64,000 nucleotides of DNA from Brachionus rotundiformis (GCA_016802295.1 JAESIW010000138.1:3888592-3952591); one strand, 5' to 3'; shown: positions 1 through 12,368, counted from the stretch's first letter. Notes: generated from the letters alone by a model not told the origin. Translations and numbers: made by a program.

Positions 1-715
1 TATTTAAAATGCATTGTTTTTGATGTTTTTTTGGATTAATTATTTCCGGTTAAATTATAAGATATTTAAAATTGTTTTTTTTCTACGCAAAAGTTAAATC
101 CTAAGATGGATCTATTATTATTGAGATAAAGAGTTCAAGAATAAAATTTATAAACTTAAAAATTTGAACGATTTTTGAAAAAAAAAGAAAATAAAAATCT
201 TTATTAAACTTTTTGATTTATCATTTATTTATTCAGTTATTTAAAGAATCATCAATTGAAAAATAAATTTTATAAGTTTTTTTTTTTACAAAAAACAAGT
301 TTTTTTCAGATTTTTAAAAGTTTTTCAATATTAATTAGCTTTTGGTTCTATTTGACTGAGTCACTCAATTATAAAGGGTCCCAATAAGTCTTAAGGCTCC
401 CAAAATTATGTCTATCTGCAATCGGTCTGTTCACCATCAGATTTCTGCTCCTTTTGGATTTTATTGAATGATGATCAAAGCCAGCAAAACCATCATACGA
501 CAAGACTCGGACAAAGACTCATCAGCCTAAGTACCCGCGAAGTAATTCTTCTACAAACTACGTTAAAGATAAAGATCACATGCATGTGGATATCGCCACT
601 CTCTTATTTTAATTATTTTTAAATATTTAAAAAAAAAAAATTTAAGTTTAATGATTGAGTAAATTAAATTTGGTACATTATTCTTGTTTCTAAATTTTTC
701 TATATTGGACATTTT
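1..715. other. A+T-rich flank, no gene recognised
   Basis: Mostly low-complexity A/T DNA. Positions about 350-600 are more balanced in composition and may be decayed mobile-element DNA, but no protein match could be read from either strand. Confidence 0.4.
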
Positions 716-970
716 TTGGGTATCAAATTTGACGCCAAACTCAGCATCAAGAACCTTTCTGAAGGTATTAGCTCTAGAACTATATCTAAAATTAATCTCA
801 TTCGGAGAATAAAAGGCCTAAAACTCTTGGCTCTATGCAAAATTATTTTCAAAAACATTATCTGTTCTATCTTTGATTATTCTTTCATTCCACTATGCTG
901 TCTGACGCATAAAATATCATCAGATCTACAAAAACTCCAAAACAAATTTAAAACAATAGTTTCTACATAA
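716..970 (+). pseudogene. LINE reverse-transcriptase C-terminal fragment
   Basis: An open stretch of 84 codons without a convincing ATG. It reads like the end of a non-LTR retrotransposon reverse transcriptase: an opening LGIKFDAKLS-type block, then a basic helix region and the IFDYSFIPL motif seen where RT thumb domains end. Nothing upstream continues the RT palm domain, so this is a 5'-truncated dead copy. Its wording differs from the LINE tails near 4 kb and 33 kb, so it probably belongs to another family. The family match is from motif memory only. Confidence 0.5.
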
Positions 971-1168
971 ACTAAAAACTATAAACTTATTTTAATTAAA
1001 AACTATCACATTACTCATTTTCCTTACTAACGCTTGGCTTAAAAGAAGGACTTAATTCCTTTCTGAGTAGCCTAAGGTTTTCCTCAAAATTATTTAGAAA
1101 TAAATAAATATAAAAGTAAAGTTCTTTTGTCAATAAATTAGTTTATTATTTTAGTTTATTGTTTTTAA

Positions 1169-2320
1169 TTAATTATTATTGATAATTTTTTCTATCCATT
1201 GGGAAAAAAAGTCTATTCTGGCATTGACGCTAACATGATTACAGTACCCTAAACCGTAGCTCACAACACCAGCTACATACCATTTGCCATCGTCTTTTTC
1301 ACAAAGCATCCCAGTGCCAGAGTCTCCCTTAATTAAACATTTACTAAATTAAAAGTTTATTGATTTGATATTTTTCTTACTTGGCATGTATCCTCAGGTG
1401 ACCCGGGGTAACCTGTACAATATTTCTGATTCAAGTCATTTTTGACATAAACTGAACATTCAGATTCAGTTAGAACTATCTGAGTTAATTCACGAAGAAT
1501 TTCTTGCACAGAACCACCTTTAGTTAGATGTTATGGCTAGAAAAATTAGATAATTGAAAAAAATACCAAACCTGAGTAAGTTCGACCCCAACCAGCAAAG
1601 AAACAGCGTTTTCCTTCAAAAGTGTCACTAATTTCAGGAATACATGCTGGAAAAATTTTTTTGGAAAAATTAATTGGACTCTTTTATCGAAAAAAATCCA
1701 AGTTAATTTGGAAAAAATTATTAAATTACTTCTAGTTTAATTAATGCTATATCAAATGCTCTAGCTGCTGCGTAGGACTCGTGCAAGATTATTTTTGAAA
1801 CAGTTGATCTAGTTCCATTTAAGCCCCAATTTGATATATCATTGGTTCCTAAAATAACTCTATAAGCCGATGTAGCCAAATTTCTTAATAAAAAGAAAAA
1901 AGTATTGGAAAAAAAATCAAATATGATAAATTTACGGAAAGCAATGTGCAGCAGTTAAAACCCATTGGTCATTTATTAAAGTTCCTCCACAAATATGCTT
2001 AAAGTTGTAGTTTAATGAAACCTATTATAAAGTTAAAAGAATAATTTCTAATTTTATTTTTTAAATACAGTCCAAGGCCAAGTGTTTGAAGCAGATTCTG
2101 CACCACCAACAATACGATTTTCGAATCGTATTCCACACAATTCTTTACCAAATATTAATTAATGTACAAATTTAATAAGTTAATATTCTTACTTGTTTGC
2201 GCGTTCCCCTCAAACGCTTTTTATATACATAATAATAAATATATATTAGATAAACATTAATAAATTTTTTTAATCTAAACTACCTATTAATGAAATAAAA
2301 AAAACACTATAAATTAGCAT
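1169..2320 (-). CDS. Secreted trypsin-like serine protease (S1A), multi-exon
   Basis: Several short exons on the minus strand splice with GT-AG borders into a complete S1A protease. It starts with a hydrophobic signal peptide (MLIYSVFFISLIAFEG), followed by a 24-nt microexon, then CGIRFENRIVGGAES with the activation cleavage site before IVGG. The catalytic His lies in LTAAHC (near 1950), Asp in FDIALIKLE (near 1760) and Ser in GDSG (near 1327). The residue six before Ser is Asp (EDTCQGDS), predicting Arg/Lys specificity. The motif after the serine is GDSGTG instead of GDSGGP. The gene ends WIEKIINNN before TAA. Introns are about 45-90 nt. A digestive or extracellular role is inferred; the substrate is unknown. 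Confidence 0.85.
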
Positions 2321-2513
2321 TTTGTTATATTTTAATATGAGTTTGTATCTTGGAATACCAATTAAACCATGAGTAAAGAGCATATTTAAAAATTTCTTAT
2401 TTATCTTAAATTTATTTTATAATTTTTCTAAAAAAATTATTTTAAAAAACAAAAATTTAATTAGAATATTTTTATTTTTAGATATAAATGAAGATATTTG
2501 TTTCTAAAACGTT

Positions 2514-3500
2514 TTAGTTAAATGTTTCATAAGCACAGTTTCTTTGTCCAGACGAATTGCTCATTTCTAGCTTCGGATCATGAACAGATGGATATGCGAC
2601 TTTAATTCGTCTAAAATCAAATGAAAAACTCACCAAAAGTCCCATTAGACAAAATGTCAAAAGCCACTCACTAGCTGTGCTTATTATGTGTTCTAAATAG
2701 CCCTTTTTAAATATAAAATTAAATTAAAATAATAGCATAACATATAATTACCCCATTAGAGGGAAGCCATTTTCTGGGATTATCTCCATCGAACTTGCTT
2801 CTCGATATTGTACTGAATATCGAAACTAAAACAAAATTTTAAAACAAAATCATCTTACTTTATCTTAACTAACTTACACATAAATGAAAATGTAAAAGAT
2901 AATATTAAGAGTATAATTCGTATTATAAGAAAGTTCTTATTAGATTTTAAATATTGATTCAATTTATACGAAAGATAGGTTTGCATTAATGTAAATAAAA
3001 AAAGGCCTCCGTAAGCTAACCCTGCTCCAAAGAAATGCATTGTAACTACATTTGTTTCCTTAACATGTTTTTTTATTTATAATGAGGATATTTTTTGTAT
3101 TTTTACTTGAAAGCTCCCAACTACAGTGACACCAATGGCCGAGACTACTCCTATAACAAATCCTAGAATGTTTATTATATTTAAATTGTGTATTGTAGTG
3201 AACTCGATAATTAATTTGACGTGATGGTACCGAATAAACGCTATTACTACTTGTAAAAAAGCACCAAAGGCCAATATTTGGGCAAAAATGCAACTCTCTG
3301 GAGGTTCAGTTCCAGTGTCGCTAAATAAATTTATCTTTAAAAATTATTGAATAAGTTTTTTTTTTTAATTTAAACCTAATATATGGAAGAAATGCCTCTA
3401 CATGTCCATTCACCAAGGCTATCAGATAAGTGGTCAAAAATCCAACAGGTACTAGACCAACTAAAGTATAAATTAATGTATCCAAACGCTTGTAATACAT
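2514..3500 (-). CDS. DRAM/TMEM150 (Frag1) family membrane protein
   Basis: Five exons on the minus strand join into a polytopic membrane protein. It begins MYYKRLDTLIYTLVGLVPVG (first transmembrane helix), then PYISDTGTEPPESCIF, a hallmark of the DRAM/TMEM150/Sfk1 family. Further helices are FGAFLQVVIAFIRY, LGFVIGVVSAIGVTVVGSFQ, FGAGLAYGGLFLFTLMQTYLSY and the LLILSFTFSFMC segment. The final exons give SKFDGDNPRKWLPSNG, the conserved HIISTASEWLLTF block and a short polar tail ending YETFN. Vertebrate DRAM proteins are lysosomal or plasma-membrane modulators of autophagy; the exact paralogue (DRAM1, DRAM2 or TMEM150) cannot be fixed by eye. The start is the only ATG preceding the first helix. 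Confidence 0.8.
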
Positions 3501-3739
3501 GTTTATTTAAAATTTAAATAAACTTAATATATAGATAATATATAGATAATCACATGTTTTATTTATCTTTTTGAGTCATTATTCACATTGCGTAATTAAT
3601 CTAAAAATAAAAAATTTATCAATAGAAAAAAATATAAAATGTTATAAATTTAATACATTATCATTATCATATTTTTATTTTATGTCTCCTTTTAAGTTTC
3701 TTGAAGATTGACCAGTGAAAAAAATTGATCTGATAATAG

Positions 3740-4290
3740 ATTAATAGTTGTAGTAGTAATAGTTTACTGCCCTTTATGGCTTTTGCAGTACTTGTTTTAG
3801 TATTAACATTTCATAAAGTGCAGGTTTGGAATCCAACTATGAAAAAAGATGTGGATGTGTTAGAGAAAGTACAAGACAGGGCTACAAAAATACCTACGAT
3901 TCTAAGAAATATGTTGACAAAACTGGGTTTGAAAAGGCTTAGTGAAAAAAGAGTTAGAGGAGACTTGTTTGAAATGTACAAATTAGTCAATGGATTAGAA
4001 AAAGTGGACCTGATCAGAGATTTGGCGAATAGATCAGAAAATAAGGGTCCTGCTGCAGTGTTAAGAGTGAGTAGCATCAGAGTTCAGAGAAAAAGTTACT
4101 GTTCTCAAACTGCATGGTTCCGCATTGGAATAAGTTGCCAGAAGATGAGGTGAAACCTAAATAAGCTGGTTGTTTCAAAGAGACTTGAGATATATTCAAT
4201 GCAATCGGCTGCTATGGCGCTGATGGGCTCAGACACTCTAAATATTAGATGTCGCAGCAAGAACTCTTACTACTATTACTACATAATGAA
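3740..4290 (+). pseudogene. CR1/jockey-like LINE 3' remnant
   Basis: The open frame 3776-4153 encodes a typical LINE reverse-transcriptase tail: an EYAVQVWNP-like block decayed to KVQVWNPTMKKD, then VLEKVQDRATK and RGDLFEMYKLVNGLEKVD. The conserved tail continues in another frame after 4140, showing frameshift decay, and ends in a short TACTA-type simple repeat near 4265-4282, as is usual for LINE 3' ends. No 5' part is present. The same family is represented on the minus strand near 33 kb. Confidence 0.7.
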
Positions 4291-4716
4291 CGCGAGCTTT
4301 GAAATTGTTAATTTTTTTGGCTATTACTGCTTCTTTTGTCAATTTATTCCGAGATTCTGCAACTCTAAGATTATTGACAACTGGTATCTTATCCAATTTA
4401 GGACCTGAACTGCCTAAGTTCGGGATAAGCACAATTTCTAAAAATAAAATCATTTGCTCTTAATAAATTCAATTTTATCATTTTCTATTATTCTAAGTTT
4501 CTGATGATTTATGCTTTGATTTTTATTAAGTATAAAGATATTATTATTTGGAAGATAGACACAAATGAAAAATGTTTTAAAATTTTCTGCTAACATATCT
4601 TATTGATATCGTATCAATTTTTGTAAAAAATAATAAATCCTGTTATTAAAACAAAAATCATTTTGGTATTTTTTTGGTAAGTATCTTATGTTTAACAAAC
4701 AATGCTTCATCCCTTC

Positions 4717-4740
4717 AATACTTTTGATATCAAAAGTATT
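4717..4740. repeat. 24-bp perfect palindrome
   Basis: The halves AATACTTTTGAT and ATCAAAAGTATT are exact reverse complements with no spacer. Function unknown. Confidence 0.85.
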
Positions 4741-5306
4741 CAAAATAGTAAAGGAAAGGACGCGACAAGTGAAGTTAATGGATGGAACAAACTTTAGTAA
4801 AACCTTGAAATAAATTTATATTAAACTTGAAGTTCATGACGATAAAATTTTCTACAACAAACCGAAATATAAAAGATTGGAATTTAATTACCATATTAAA
4901 AATATCATAATTAATAAGATCATAAAATCAATGATTGAAAAATAAAGGCTAAGAACTATTAAGCTATTCTCCGAATAAACTTAAAAAGCAATTTTATTCA
5001 AAAAATTTTATTTTAGTTTATTTAAATCTTTAATTTGTTAGTTTGTAATTTTTTTGATGCGCTTTCAGAATCGTGGTCGATCTTATTGTAAAAATTAAGG
5101 GAAGGCATCAAAACTCAACTTTGAATTCTAAAAAAGTCGGTTTTTAGTTTTATTGTGTATTACTTGACCAAAAATGAGTATAATTATCATCATAATATTA
5201 TATTATTGTATCTTATAGTCTAAGCTATCGGTTATTATATCAAGCTTTTGTAATGATTGATTAAAAGAATTTGAATACTTTTAACTTTTTTGAGTTGGTC
5301 AACTTC

Positions 5307-5672
5307 AAATACATCAGAGTGTACTTGTTTTTAATTTTTAAATTTTGTCCTCTTTGGGTAATATGATAAATGTCTGCTTTTATCTTTGAACCAAAATAAA
5401 ATAAAAACCTATTCATTTTTGTCTCAATTTTTGTTTTAAAATTCAAAATGTTTAATGAGAGATTTATATCAAAATATAAAATTAAAATATGTACTTCAAA
5501 TCTTTGTCTCTTTCCTGCATAATTCTACGTTGATTACCAAATAATTGAGGAGGAATTTCTGAATTTTTTAGTTTTCGTAACAGAATAATGAATAAGAATA
5601 AAACTTCTGGTCCCTAGTACCCAAAGAGGACAAAATTTAAAAATTAAAAACAAGTGTATTCTGATGTATTTT
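5307..5672. repeat. Inverted repeat pair, ~52-bp arms
   Basis: Arm 5307-5358 matches the reverse complement of 5619-5672 with only a few differences. The shared core reads ACTTGTTTTTAATTTTTAAA followed by a TTTGTCCTCTTTGGG block. The spacer is about 260 nt. It may be an old fold-back element or two oppositely inserted copies of one repeat. Confidence 0.7.
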
Positions 5673-5930
5673 TGGACGGAGAATTCAAATATCATATTGG
5701 TTTTTTAAAAAGATTAAAAATCAAAGTTCGATTTTCAGGTTCAAAATGTCCTTTTTAAAAAATATATTTAGACGAAAATTAAAATAAAGTTAATTAAAAA
5801 TCTTAAAAAAACTGAAAATATATTAATAACATTCAAGACAAATTGTTTGCCATATATAAAGAAAAGCAATTCAAATTTTTAAAACCAATTTATAAGAGAA
5901 AAAAAATTTAAAATTTTGTTTATTCATAAA

Positions 5931-8900
5931 ATGTCTTCGAAAAGAAATATAGAAACTTTAAGTGATAGCGATGACCAAGAATCGCCCACCAAAAAAAGGA
6001 TACGACCATTCAGCTCAGAACAGTCGTCAAGCTTGGCCAACGAATTTACACAGGCATTACACAATGAAAATATTAATAAAAAGATTTCTCAACCTGATTC
6101 TGGCGATTTTGCATCAAAAATGATGCGCAAAATGGGCTACAAAGAAGGAACTGGACTTGGTCGCCACAGTCAAGGCATTGTAGCTCCTATTGAAGAGTCG
6201 AATCAGCTTGGCCGTAAAGGCTTAGGTTTTGGAGATAAAAACTTTAGTAGACGTGTTGATTTTTGGGACGAATCAACAGATCCGGTCACGCATATTGAAA
6301 ATCCTATTTGGCTTGAGAATTTTGAAAAAGAGACACCTTCCTTAAAGGTTTTAATGAGTTGGAAAGTAATTGGAAGCAAAAAACGCATACTCGATGATGA
6401 ATACCAATTCTGCTCTGAGGAAACTCTCCAAAAAGTTCTAAAATGCAAATCCATATTTGATAATTTAGAAAACAAAGATATGAGAAATGCAAGGTCGCGA
6501 GCAAATCCATTCGAGAGAATTGGTTCACAATTTTTCCAAAATAGGGCTGCTATGAAAATGGCCAATATTGATGCCGTATTTGATTTTATGTTTACCGATC
6601 CGCTAAGATCTGACGGAGTATTTAGATTTAATTTTTAATTAGATAAAAGTTTTAATCTTTTTATGTGTTTAGAGCTCAAAAGTAGAGCCAGATGAGCCGC
6701 TTTTTTTTTGTGATGTTTGTGCTGGTCCTGGTGGATTTTCTGAGTATGTTTTGTGGCGTAAAAAATGGAAGGCCAAGGGATTTGGCTTCACATTAAAGGC
6801 TGAAAACGATTTTAAACTTGAGGAATTTCTTGCCGGTTCGCCAGAACTATTCGAACCCCACTACGGAGCCAATGGCCCTAATGGAGACGGTGATGTCACA
6901 AAAACGAAAAATTTGAAAGAATTTCAAAAGTTCATCGTGGATCAGACAAACCATGCCGGAGTTCATTTCATGATGGCCGATGGAGTAAAGAACTGGAATA
7001 AAATTAAAAAAAAAATGTAATTTTTATTAAAAAAAAGGGTTTCTCAGTCGAAGGAAATGAAAATATACAGGAAATTTTGTCCAAACAATTGTATCTATGC
7101 CAATTTTTGTGCGCATTGTCAGTTCTTAGACTGGGTGGTAATTTTGTGTGTAAGCTGTTTGACTTGTTTACCCCATTTAGTGTGGGACTTGTCTATTTGA
7201 TGCACTTGTGCTTTGAACGTATCTGCATACATAAGCCAGTTACCAGCCGTCCGGCTAACTCAGAGCGATATATCATTTGTGAAGGTGCCAAAGATTCTAA
7301 AAATCTAATCTGTGACTATTTGTTTGATATAAATGAGACCTTAAATAGCACATTTCGTGATGAAAACTCTTCATATGATGTTGAGACTATTGTTCCAATA
7401 AGTGTTCTCACCAATGATGAAGAATTTTTTAAGTATGTTTACAATTCAAATGAGACAATTGGTAAAATTCAATGCCTAAACCTGACCAAAGTACAGGCTT
7501 TCGCAACCAACAGGTAATTTTTAATTAATAGAAAAATTGATCCTATTTGAGAAATTATTCTTATTAAAACTTATCATAAATTGAGGAAAAAGGCATTTTA
7601 AATTTTGGAACAAAGCAAAATAAATTTAAGTAAATTTCTTTCCATTAGGTCTAAAACTCGTTCTTTCTCAAGTGGGTGACACAAATCTTGTATCAGCTAA
7701 TCCATTTTTTCTGTTACTTTGGTTCCAAATTAAGTAATTCTAGATAAGAAATAGAAAAGACCATTTGAATGCGAAAAATTATTTCTAATTTTTGATCAAT
7801 AGTTTTATTAAATCAGACTTGTCCTAAAATTATCTTAAATGATTTATATCTTCTTCTTCCATTTTCAAGTTCCAGTGGAACATAAGGCGTCCACACGTCC
7901 CCTTTATTCGACCATTTATCCTTAGCGATAATTTCTGCTTGACCCCATGTGAGGTTCATATCTTTCAGATCTCTTCCGACTGTTCTCTTTCAGGTCATTT
8001 TTCGACTTCCAGCATTTCTTTTCCCTTAAGGTATTCAAATAGTAAAACACCAGGAATTTTTTCTTTTGCCTTTCTAAAAACATGCCTTTTGTCAATGGTT
8101 TTGTGTTTGGATTTCTTTAGCAATTTAAAAGGTAGCCCCAAGCATATTTTGTAATGACTTAGATTATCAGCAAGAGTCAAGCTTTTCCACTAAGACAAGG
8201 TCCCACTACCGAGAAGATAATGATTTAATTAATTAGTTAAAAATTTAATCAGTTATATCTTTTTCTTTAAACTCTTCTTGTTAAGCTAAGTGGTTTTCCA
8301 AATAAGTAATGGAAGTTTTGAAGGAATTTTTATATTTAAATATCCAAAAAATTGTCTCAAATGATATAGCTAATTTTTTTTTTAAATTCGTGCCAATAGT
8401 TTAAAATGTAGGAATATGCTCTTGTAAAGTCCTCTTTAGCCATTCATCTTTTATCACCTCTTATTCCAAAAGTTGGTCTAATTGCTTTCTAAAAATTGAA
8501 CTAACTTTTATTCACACAAAAAATTAGCTATAAATTTATATCTTAAATTCTTAAGAAAAAAATCTCATTTATGAATTTCACATACTTTTATTTTTTCAAA
8601 TAAATTAATTAAATAAATTAATTAAATAAATTAATTAAATAAATAAATTTAATAAATTAAATTTCAATTTAAAATTTTTTTGTGAAAGATAATTTAGTAA
8701 TTTAAACGATTTTAAATTCTAGTGACTAATAATTAAAATGAACTCAACTAATCAAAAATTTTGTTATTTTTTAAAGAAATTTGAGAGATTCTCGGCAAGC
8801 ACAGCTGATCGATGACTGTTTACAATATTGGAAGCTGCCAAACCAAAAACGGTTAATCTATGCCGATAAGAAACAATTGGATCAGTTGAAAGACAAGAAA

Positions 8901-9999
8901 GAAAAATTCCATCACAAAGTAGTGCCTCCCGAACCAGATTTTAAGAAAACTTTAGATAAGCTTGACAACGAGTTGAGAAGCTCTAAACTTCAATGGGATC
9001 TAACATCTTTTGCCAAGGCTCACATAAAGGAACTGACAAAAAATACGCTCAATGAAAATTTTAAAAAAAGCAGTATTTATGACTATAAATGCGCATTATC
9101 ATGTGGTACTTTAGTTTTATTAATTGGCTGTGGTAGAAACGTGGTTTATGAACTTGAATTAAGCTCTCATGTTAATTTTAACTCAGAAAAGTCCAATCAT
9201 TGGAAAAAACTAGAAAATTTTAATATTGAATTGCCAAAAGATACTTTATTGCTGGCAGAAAAAGTTGTAGAGTACAGGGGTTTTGTAAGTAGCTTGGAAA
9301 AAATTAAATTTATTTTATTCAAATTTTGAATTTTAAAAAAAGGATAAAGGACAACAAAAATTCAATGCCATTCACATAATAGATGCTTTATTTATACAAG
9401 GTGAAATGATGCTGATTGATAATAACAAGATAGAACATTTTGAAGAAAGGTATGACCTTGTTAAGCTATCAGTTACGGAAATATTTATTTTTTTTATTTC
9501 TCTAAGACATGCTAGGCTTAAAGTTTTCGTAAAGGCAATTCAAAAAAAAAGTCGAGTTGACTTGAATACAATCCGACTTAAAGATTTGTTTAATATTGAA
9601 GACATAGAATCGACAATAATAGAAAATTTGGTTGCCAAATCGGGAAAATACAACCAAATATGCCAAAAAGCTATCCATATACCATTGTATTTTGCCAGTG
9701 AATTTTATGTTTATCCAACAGGTGTATACTTTTTTAAAAGCATTCATAGTCCGTGGTCTATTGTAAAATCCAAATCCACTGGCAACAAGTACTATTATAG
9801 AGCAGACAAAAATCAATCAACATATTCAGTACCCGATGATCCTTGGCTTTATGCAAGTCCTAAATCATTCTATGAAAATGGTCTAGTTTGGAACTGGAAC
9901 GAAAATGAAATAAATGAATTCGATTCATTGGATTCTCATGAAAACATTTTAACTAAAGACAATTTTATTGATTTTTTGAAAAGCTTTGTTGCATACTAG
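5931..9999 (+). CDS. CMTR1: Cap-specific mRNA (nucleoside-2'-O-)methyltransferase 1
   Basis: Five exons (5931-6617, 6673-6984, 7038-7513, 8777-9284, 9343-9999) join in frame to about 879 residues, close to the vertebrate length. CMTR1 2'-O-methylates the ribose of the first transcribed nucleotide of capped mRNA in the nucleus. Domains in order: a basic acidic N-terminus with KKRIRP (nuclear signal); a G-patch (KMMRKMGYKEGTGLGRHSQG); the Rossmann methyltransferase core with SAM motif DVCAGPGGFSEYVLWRKKW and MADG/GFSVEG, then ICKLFDLFTPFSVGLVYL and TSRPANSERY; the inactive guanylyltransferase-like region (exons 4-5); and a C-terminal WW domain (SPWSIVKSKSTGNKYYYRAD). The start is the ATG giving MSSKRNIE. 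Intron 3 is unusually long, 1,263 nt, and carries a coding-like remnant on the other strand. Codons for IFIFFIS in exon 5 are an insertion relative to relatives and might be a missed tiny intron. Confidence 0.95.
7840..8215 (-). pseudogene. Degenerate coding-like remnant inside CMTR1 intron 3
   Basis: Read on the minus strand, this stretch gives LADNLSHYKICLGLPFKLL and FEYLKGKEMLEVEK in one frame, then after a stop and a frame change LTWGQAEIIAKDKW and WTPYVPLELENG in another. The unusual quality of these phrases and their broken frame suggest a decayed mobile-element ORF lodged antisense in the intron. I do not recognise the family. Confidence 0.35.
8600..8660. repeat. Short tandem repeat, 13-bp unit
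   Basis: Three exact copies of ATAAATTAATTAA are followed by a degenerate AAAT run. It lies in CMTR1 intron 3, about 120 nt before the exon 4 acceptor. Confidence 0.85.
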
Positions 10000-11719
10000 T
10001 GCTTAAAATTATTGTTAAATTGTTGTTTTTTATTTATTTTTATTACAAGATTAATTAAATTTGAAAATAATTTAATTACTTTATTTACTTTATAAAAAAT
10101 GTATATATAATATTAAAGTTTAAATCAAAATTTGTTTTATTAAAGAAAAGAAAAATTTATTAAATTAAAAAACAATTAATTATCAACAAAGAATTCTTTT
10201 AAGATTGGATAATTTTTGAATAATCTAAAACAATTAAAATTAAGAAAATATCAGAAAAAATGGAATAGTTTATATCTAAAGAAATTAAATAATAAATTAA
10301 AATATTATTGTAAATAATCTTTATTTACTAATTTATTACTTTTCTAAATTTTATTAAGAAAATAATTTTAAAATCAACAGAAATAAATTTGAACTAATTT
10401 AAACGGTCGGTTTTTTAATTAATTTTAATGATGATTTAAATAATGAGTTATTTTAACATTGAAAAATATATGGTTGTTAAGTGTAATCATTTTTTTTTAA
10501 TTATATTTATTTATTTTTTGTAACCCTTTATCTCCGGCTGTTTTAATGTTTAGTTAAAAGATGTTTGGCGAGAAATTGATTTGTGGAGTAATTGGGTGAT
10601 TTTTTTGACTTATCGGGTTAAATCTGTTTAACTCTTTAAGGTCTAAAAATGAACAAGATAAATTTATCATATAGATCATTTTCTAAAATTCTGAAAATAT
10701 TCCCATATATAATCAATGATCTGTATCGGGATCATTGATCATATTCTGGATCGAATAGTTGAAATAGATTAGACCTCAAGTTATACTAAGAACCTTTAAA
10801 ATCGTTTTCATTTTGATTTGAGACTTTTTCACCTCATTTGGACTCAAACTTTATATCTTTTAAAGATGAAGGAGATATACAGTTATTCATGATTTTTAAA
10901 AGAAAATTGGAAAAAAATTAAAATTTTTTAGGTATTTAAAAAAATTATTAATCAAGTCAAAAAAGTGCATGTTTGTTCTTTATTCGGACTGTTTTGATCT
11001 GGTGGACAGTAAAGATCAACAAATTGTTTAAATATAAAAAATGTAGTTTAAAACGATGCCCAAAATTTTAACTTTACCAGATAGCCAAGAAACCTTTTGC
11101 TTATTGTTGATATGAATGGACTGTATAGATAATATTGATGCCGACATCAAGAAATGTAAAATTTGTGACACGCTTTTGAAAAAAAGAAAATACTTTTAAT
11201 GAATAAATGTAAACAACAATTTATTAATTCATTTTGTATTTTTTTGATACTTTTATATAAAGTAATTGTAATTGAAATATTGTTAAAAAAAATCTTGTTA
11301 TTTTCTTTTTATATTTGTTCTAAATAAAAAAAAAATAGATAAATGATATCAAAAATATTTGTTACTATTAGATATATTTTTATAATACAATTAAATTACA
11401 ATACAATTGCATGCATCAAATTATTTTTGGTAAACATTAGCTTCCAATAGTTGGTAACATAACTAATATATGGCTCGATATGAAACAAACTGAACAAAGT
11501 TAATGTTAGATTAAGTTTTAAATTTGTTCATAATTTAACCATTTTTTTTCTATTATAAATTTTTCTGACTCTAAAGAAAAGAGTATATGAATTGTATTTT
11601 TTCATTTTAAGCATAGCTTTATACACATAAAGTATCAGAAAATGCTGTATCTAATATTTTATGACGCTTTGAATAACGATTTAAATAATTTTTTTAGACC
11701 TTAAAAAATCAAATCTAAA
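10000..11719. other. Intergenic, no gene recognised
   Basis: A 1.7-kb A/T-rich spacer between CMTR1 and the COX7A-like gene. The one structure noticed is a 10-bp inverted repeat (ATCAATGATC / GATCATTGAT) with an 8-nt loop at 10712-10739. A splice-acceptor-like AG lies at 11696-11697, just before the next gene. Confidence 0.5.
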
Positions 11720-12063
11720 ATGTCTGCATCCAGAGGTTCAATTTTGTTCAACCGATTTCGCCAAGTAGCGAGCCGAAACAAAAGCACTTTTGTTTACGAA
11801 GCCGATAAAACTTTCACCCAAAAATGGGTTGAAAAAAGTGTGAAAAAACAACAAAATTTACAAAAAATGTACGCCGTAAGTATATTCAAATATATGGTAT
11901 GCTTTTTATTAGTCTAATTGCTTTTAAGGCCGAAGATGGTACCCCAATTTGGTGGAAAACTACCGCTGACAAATTTTTGGTAACCCTGGTATTTGCTGGC
12001 ACCGTTGCTTCTTTTGGGGTTACTTGCACTAACCTATTTAAATATGCAACGGGAAAATTGTAA
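11720..12063 (+). CDS. Probable cytochrome c oxidase subunit 7A-like protein
   Basis: Two exons (11720-11875 and 11929-12063) give 96 residues. The N-terminus is basic and hydroxylated without acidic residues (MSASRGSILFNRFRQVASRN), like a mitochondrial targeting peptide. Then comes the COX7A-type stretch QQNLQKMYAAEDGTPIWWKT, comparable to the LQKLFQ-x-DGxPVxLK pattern of that family. A single transmembrane helix follows (FLVTLVFAGTVASFGVTCTNLF), then a short basic end. COX7A is a small nuclear-encoded inner-membrane subunit of respiratory complex IV. The exon join is clean, phase 0 with GTAAGT. Identity rests on layout and a weak motif, so another small mitochondrial membrane subunit is possible. 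Confidence 0.6.
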
Positions 12064-12368
12064 AATTTTTCATTAGTAATTAAAAAATACTAATTTTAAG
12101 ACTTGTCATGATCAATAAAAATTACAAAAAACTTTACAAAGTTTTTTCATTTTATTTTTAAAAATTAAATTTTTTTTTAATTAATTTATTTATTTATTTC
12201 ATCAAAAAAATTCTCAATTAATATTTTACAAAAATAATATATTTTAATTATTAGATATAATATTAATTTTCGTAATTAATAAAAATAAATAAATGGATAT
12301 TTCGAAAAATAATGAACAAATTTTGTTTTAACAAACTTTATAATGCTAAAGCACCCGAAATAAAAAGC
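12064..12368. other. Convergent 3' spacer
   Basis: About 300 nt of A/T-rich DNA between the 3' ends of the COX7A-like gene (+) and PLEKHM2 (-). An AATAAA-like signal (caataaaaatt) is seen near 12112. No gene. Confidence 0.5.

Larger units (their letters stand above)
4291..5930. other. A+T-rich intergenic spacer with two inverted-repeat structures
   Basis: No gene seen on either strand. It contains a 24-bp perfect palindrome (4717-4740) and a separated pair of about 52-bp inverted arms (5307-5358 and 5619-5672). The rest is A/T-rich DNA upstream of the cap methyltransferase gene. Confidence 0.5.

Noticed and set aside
6203..6565. Antisense open frame across CMTR1 exon 1
   Set aside because: Shadow of the coding strand; the plus strand has clear G-patch homology.
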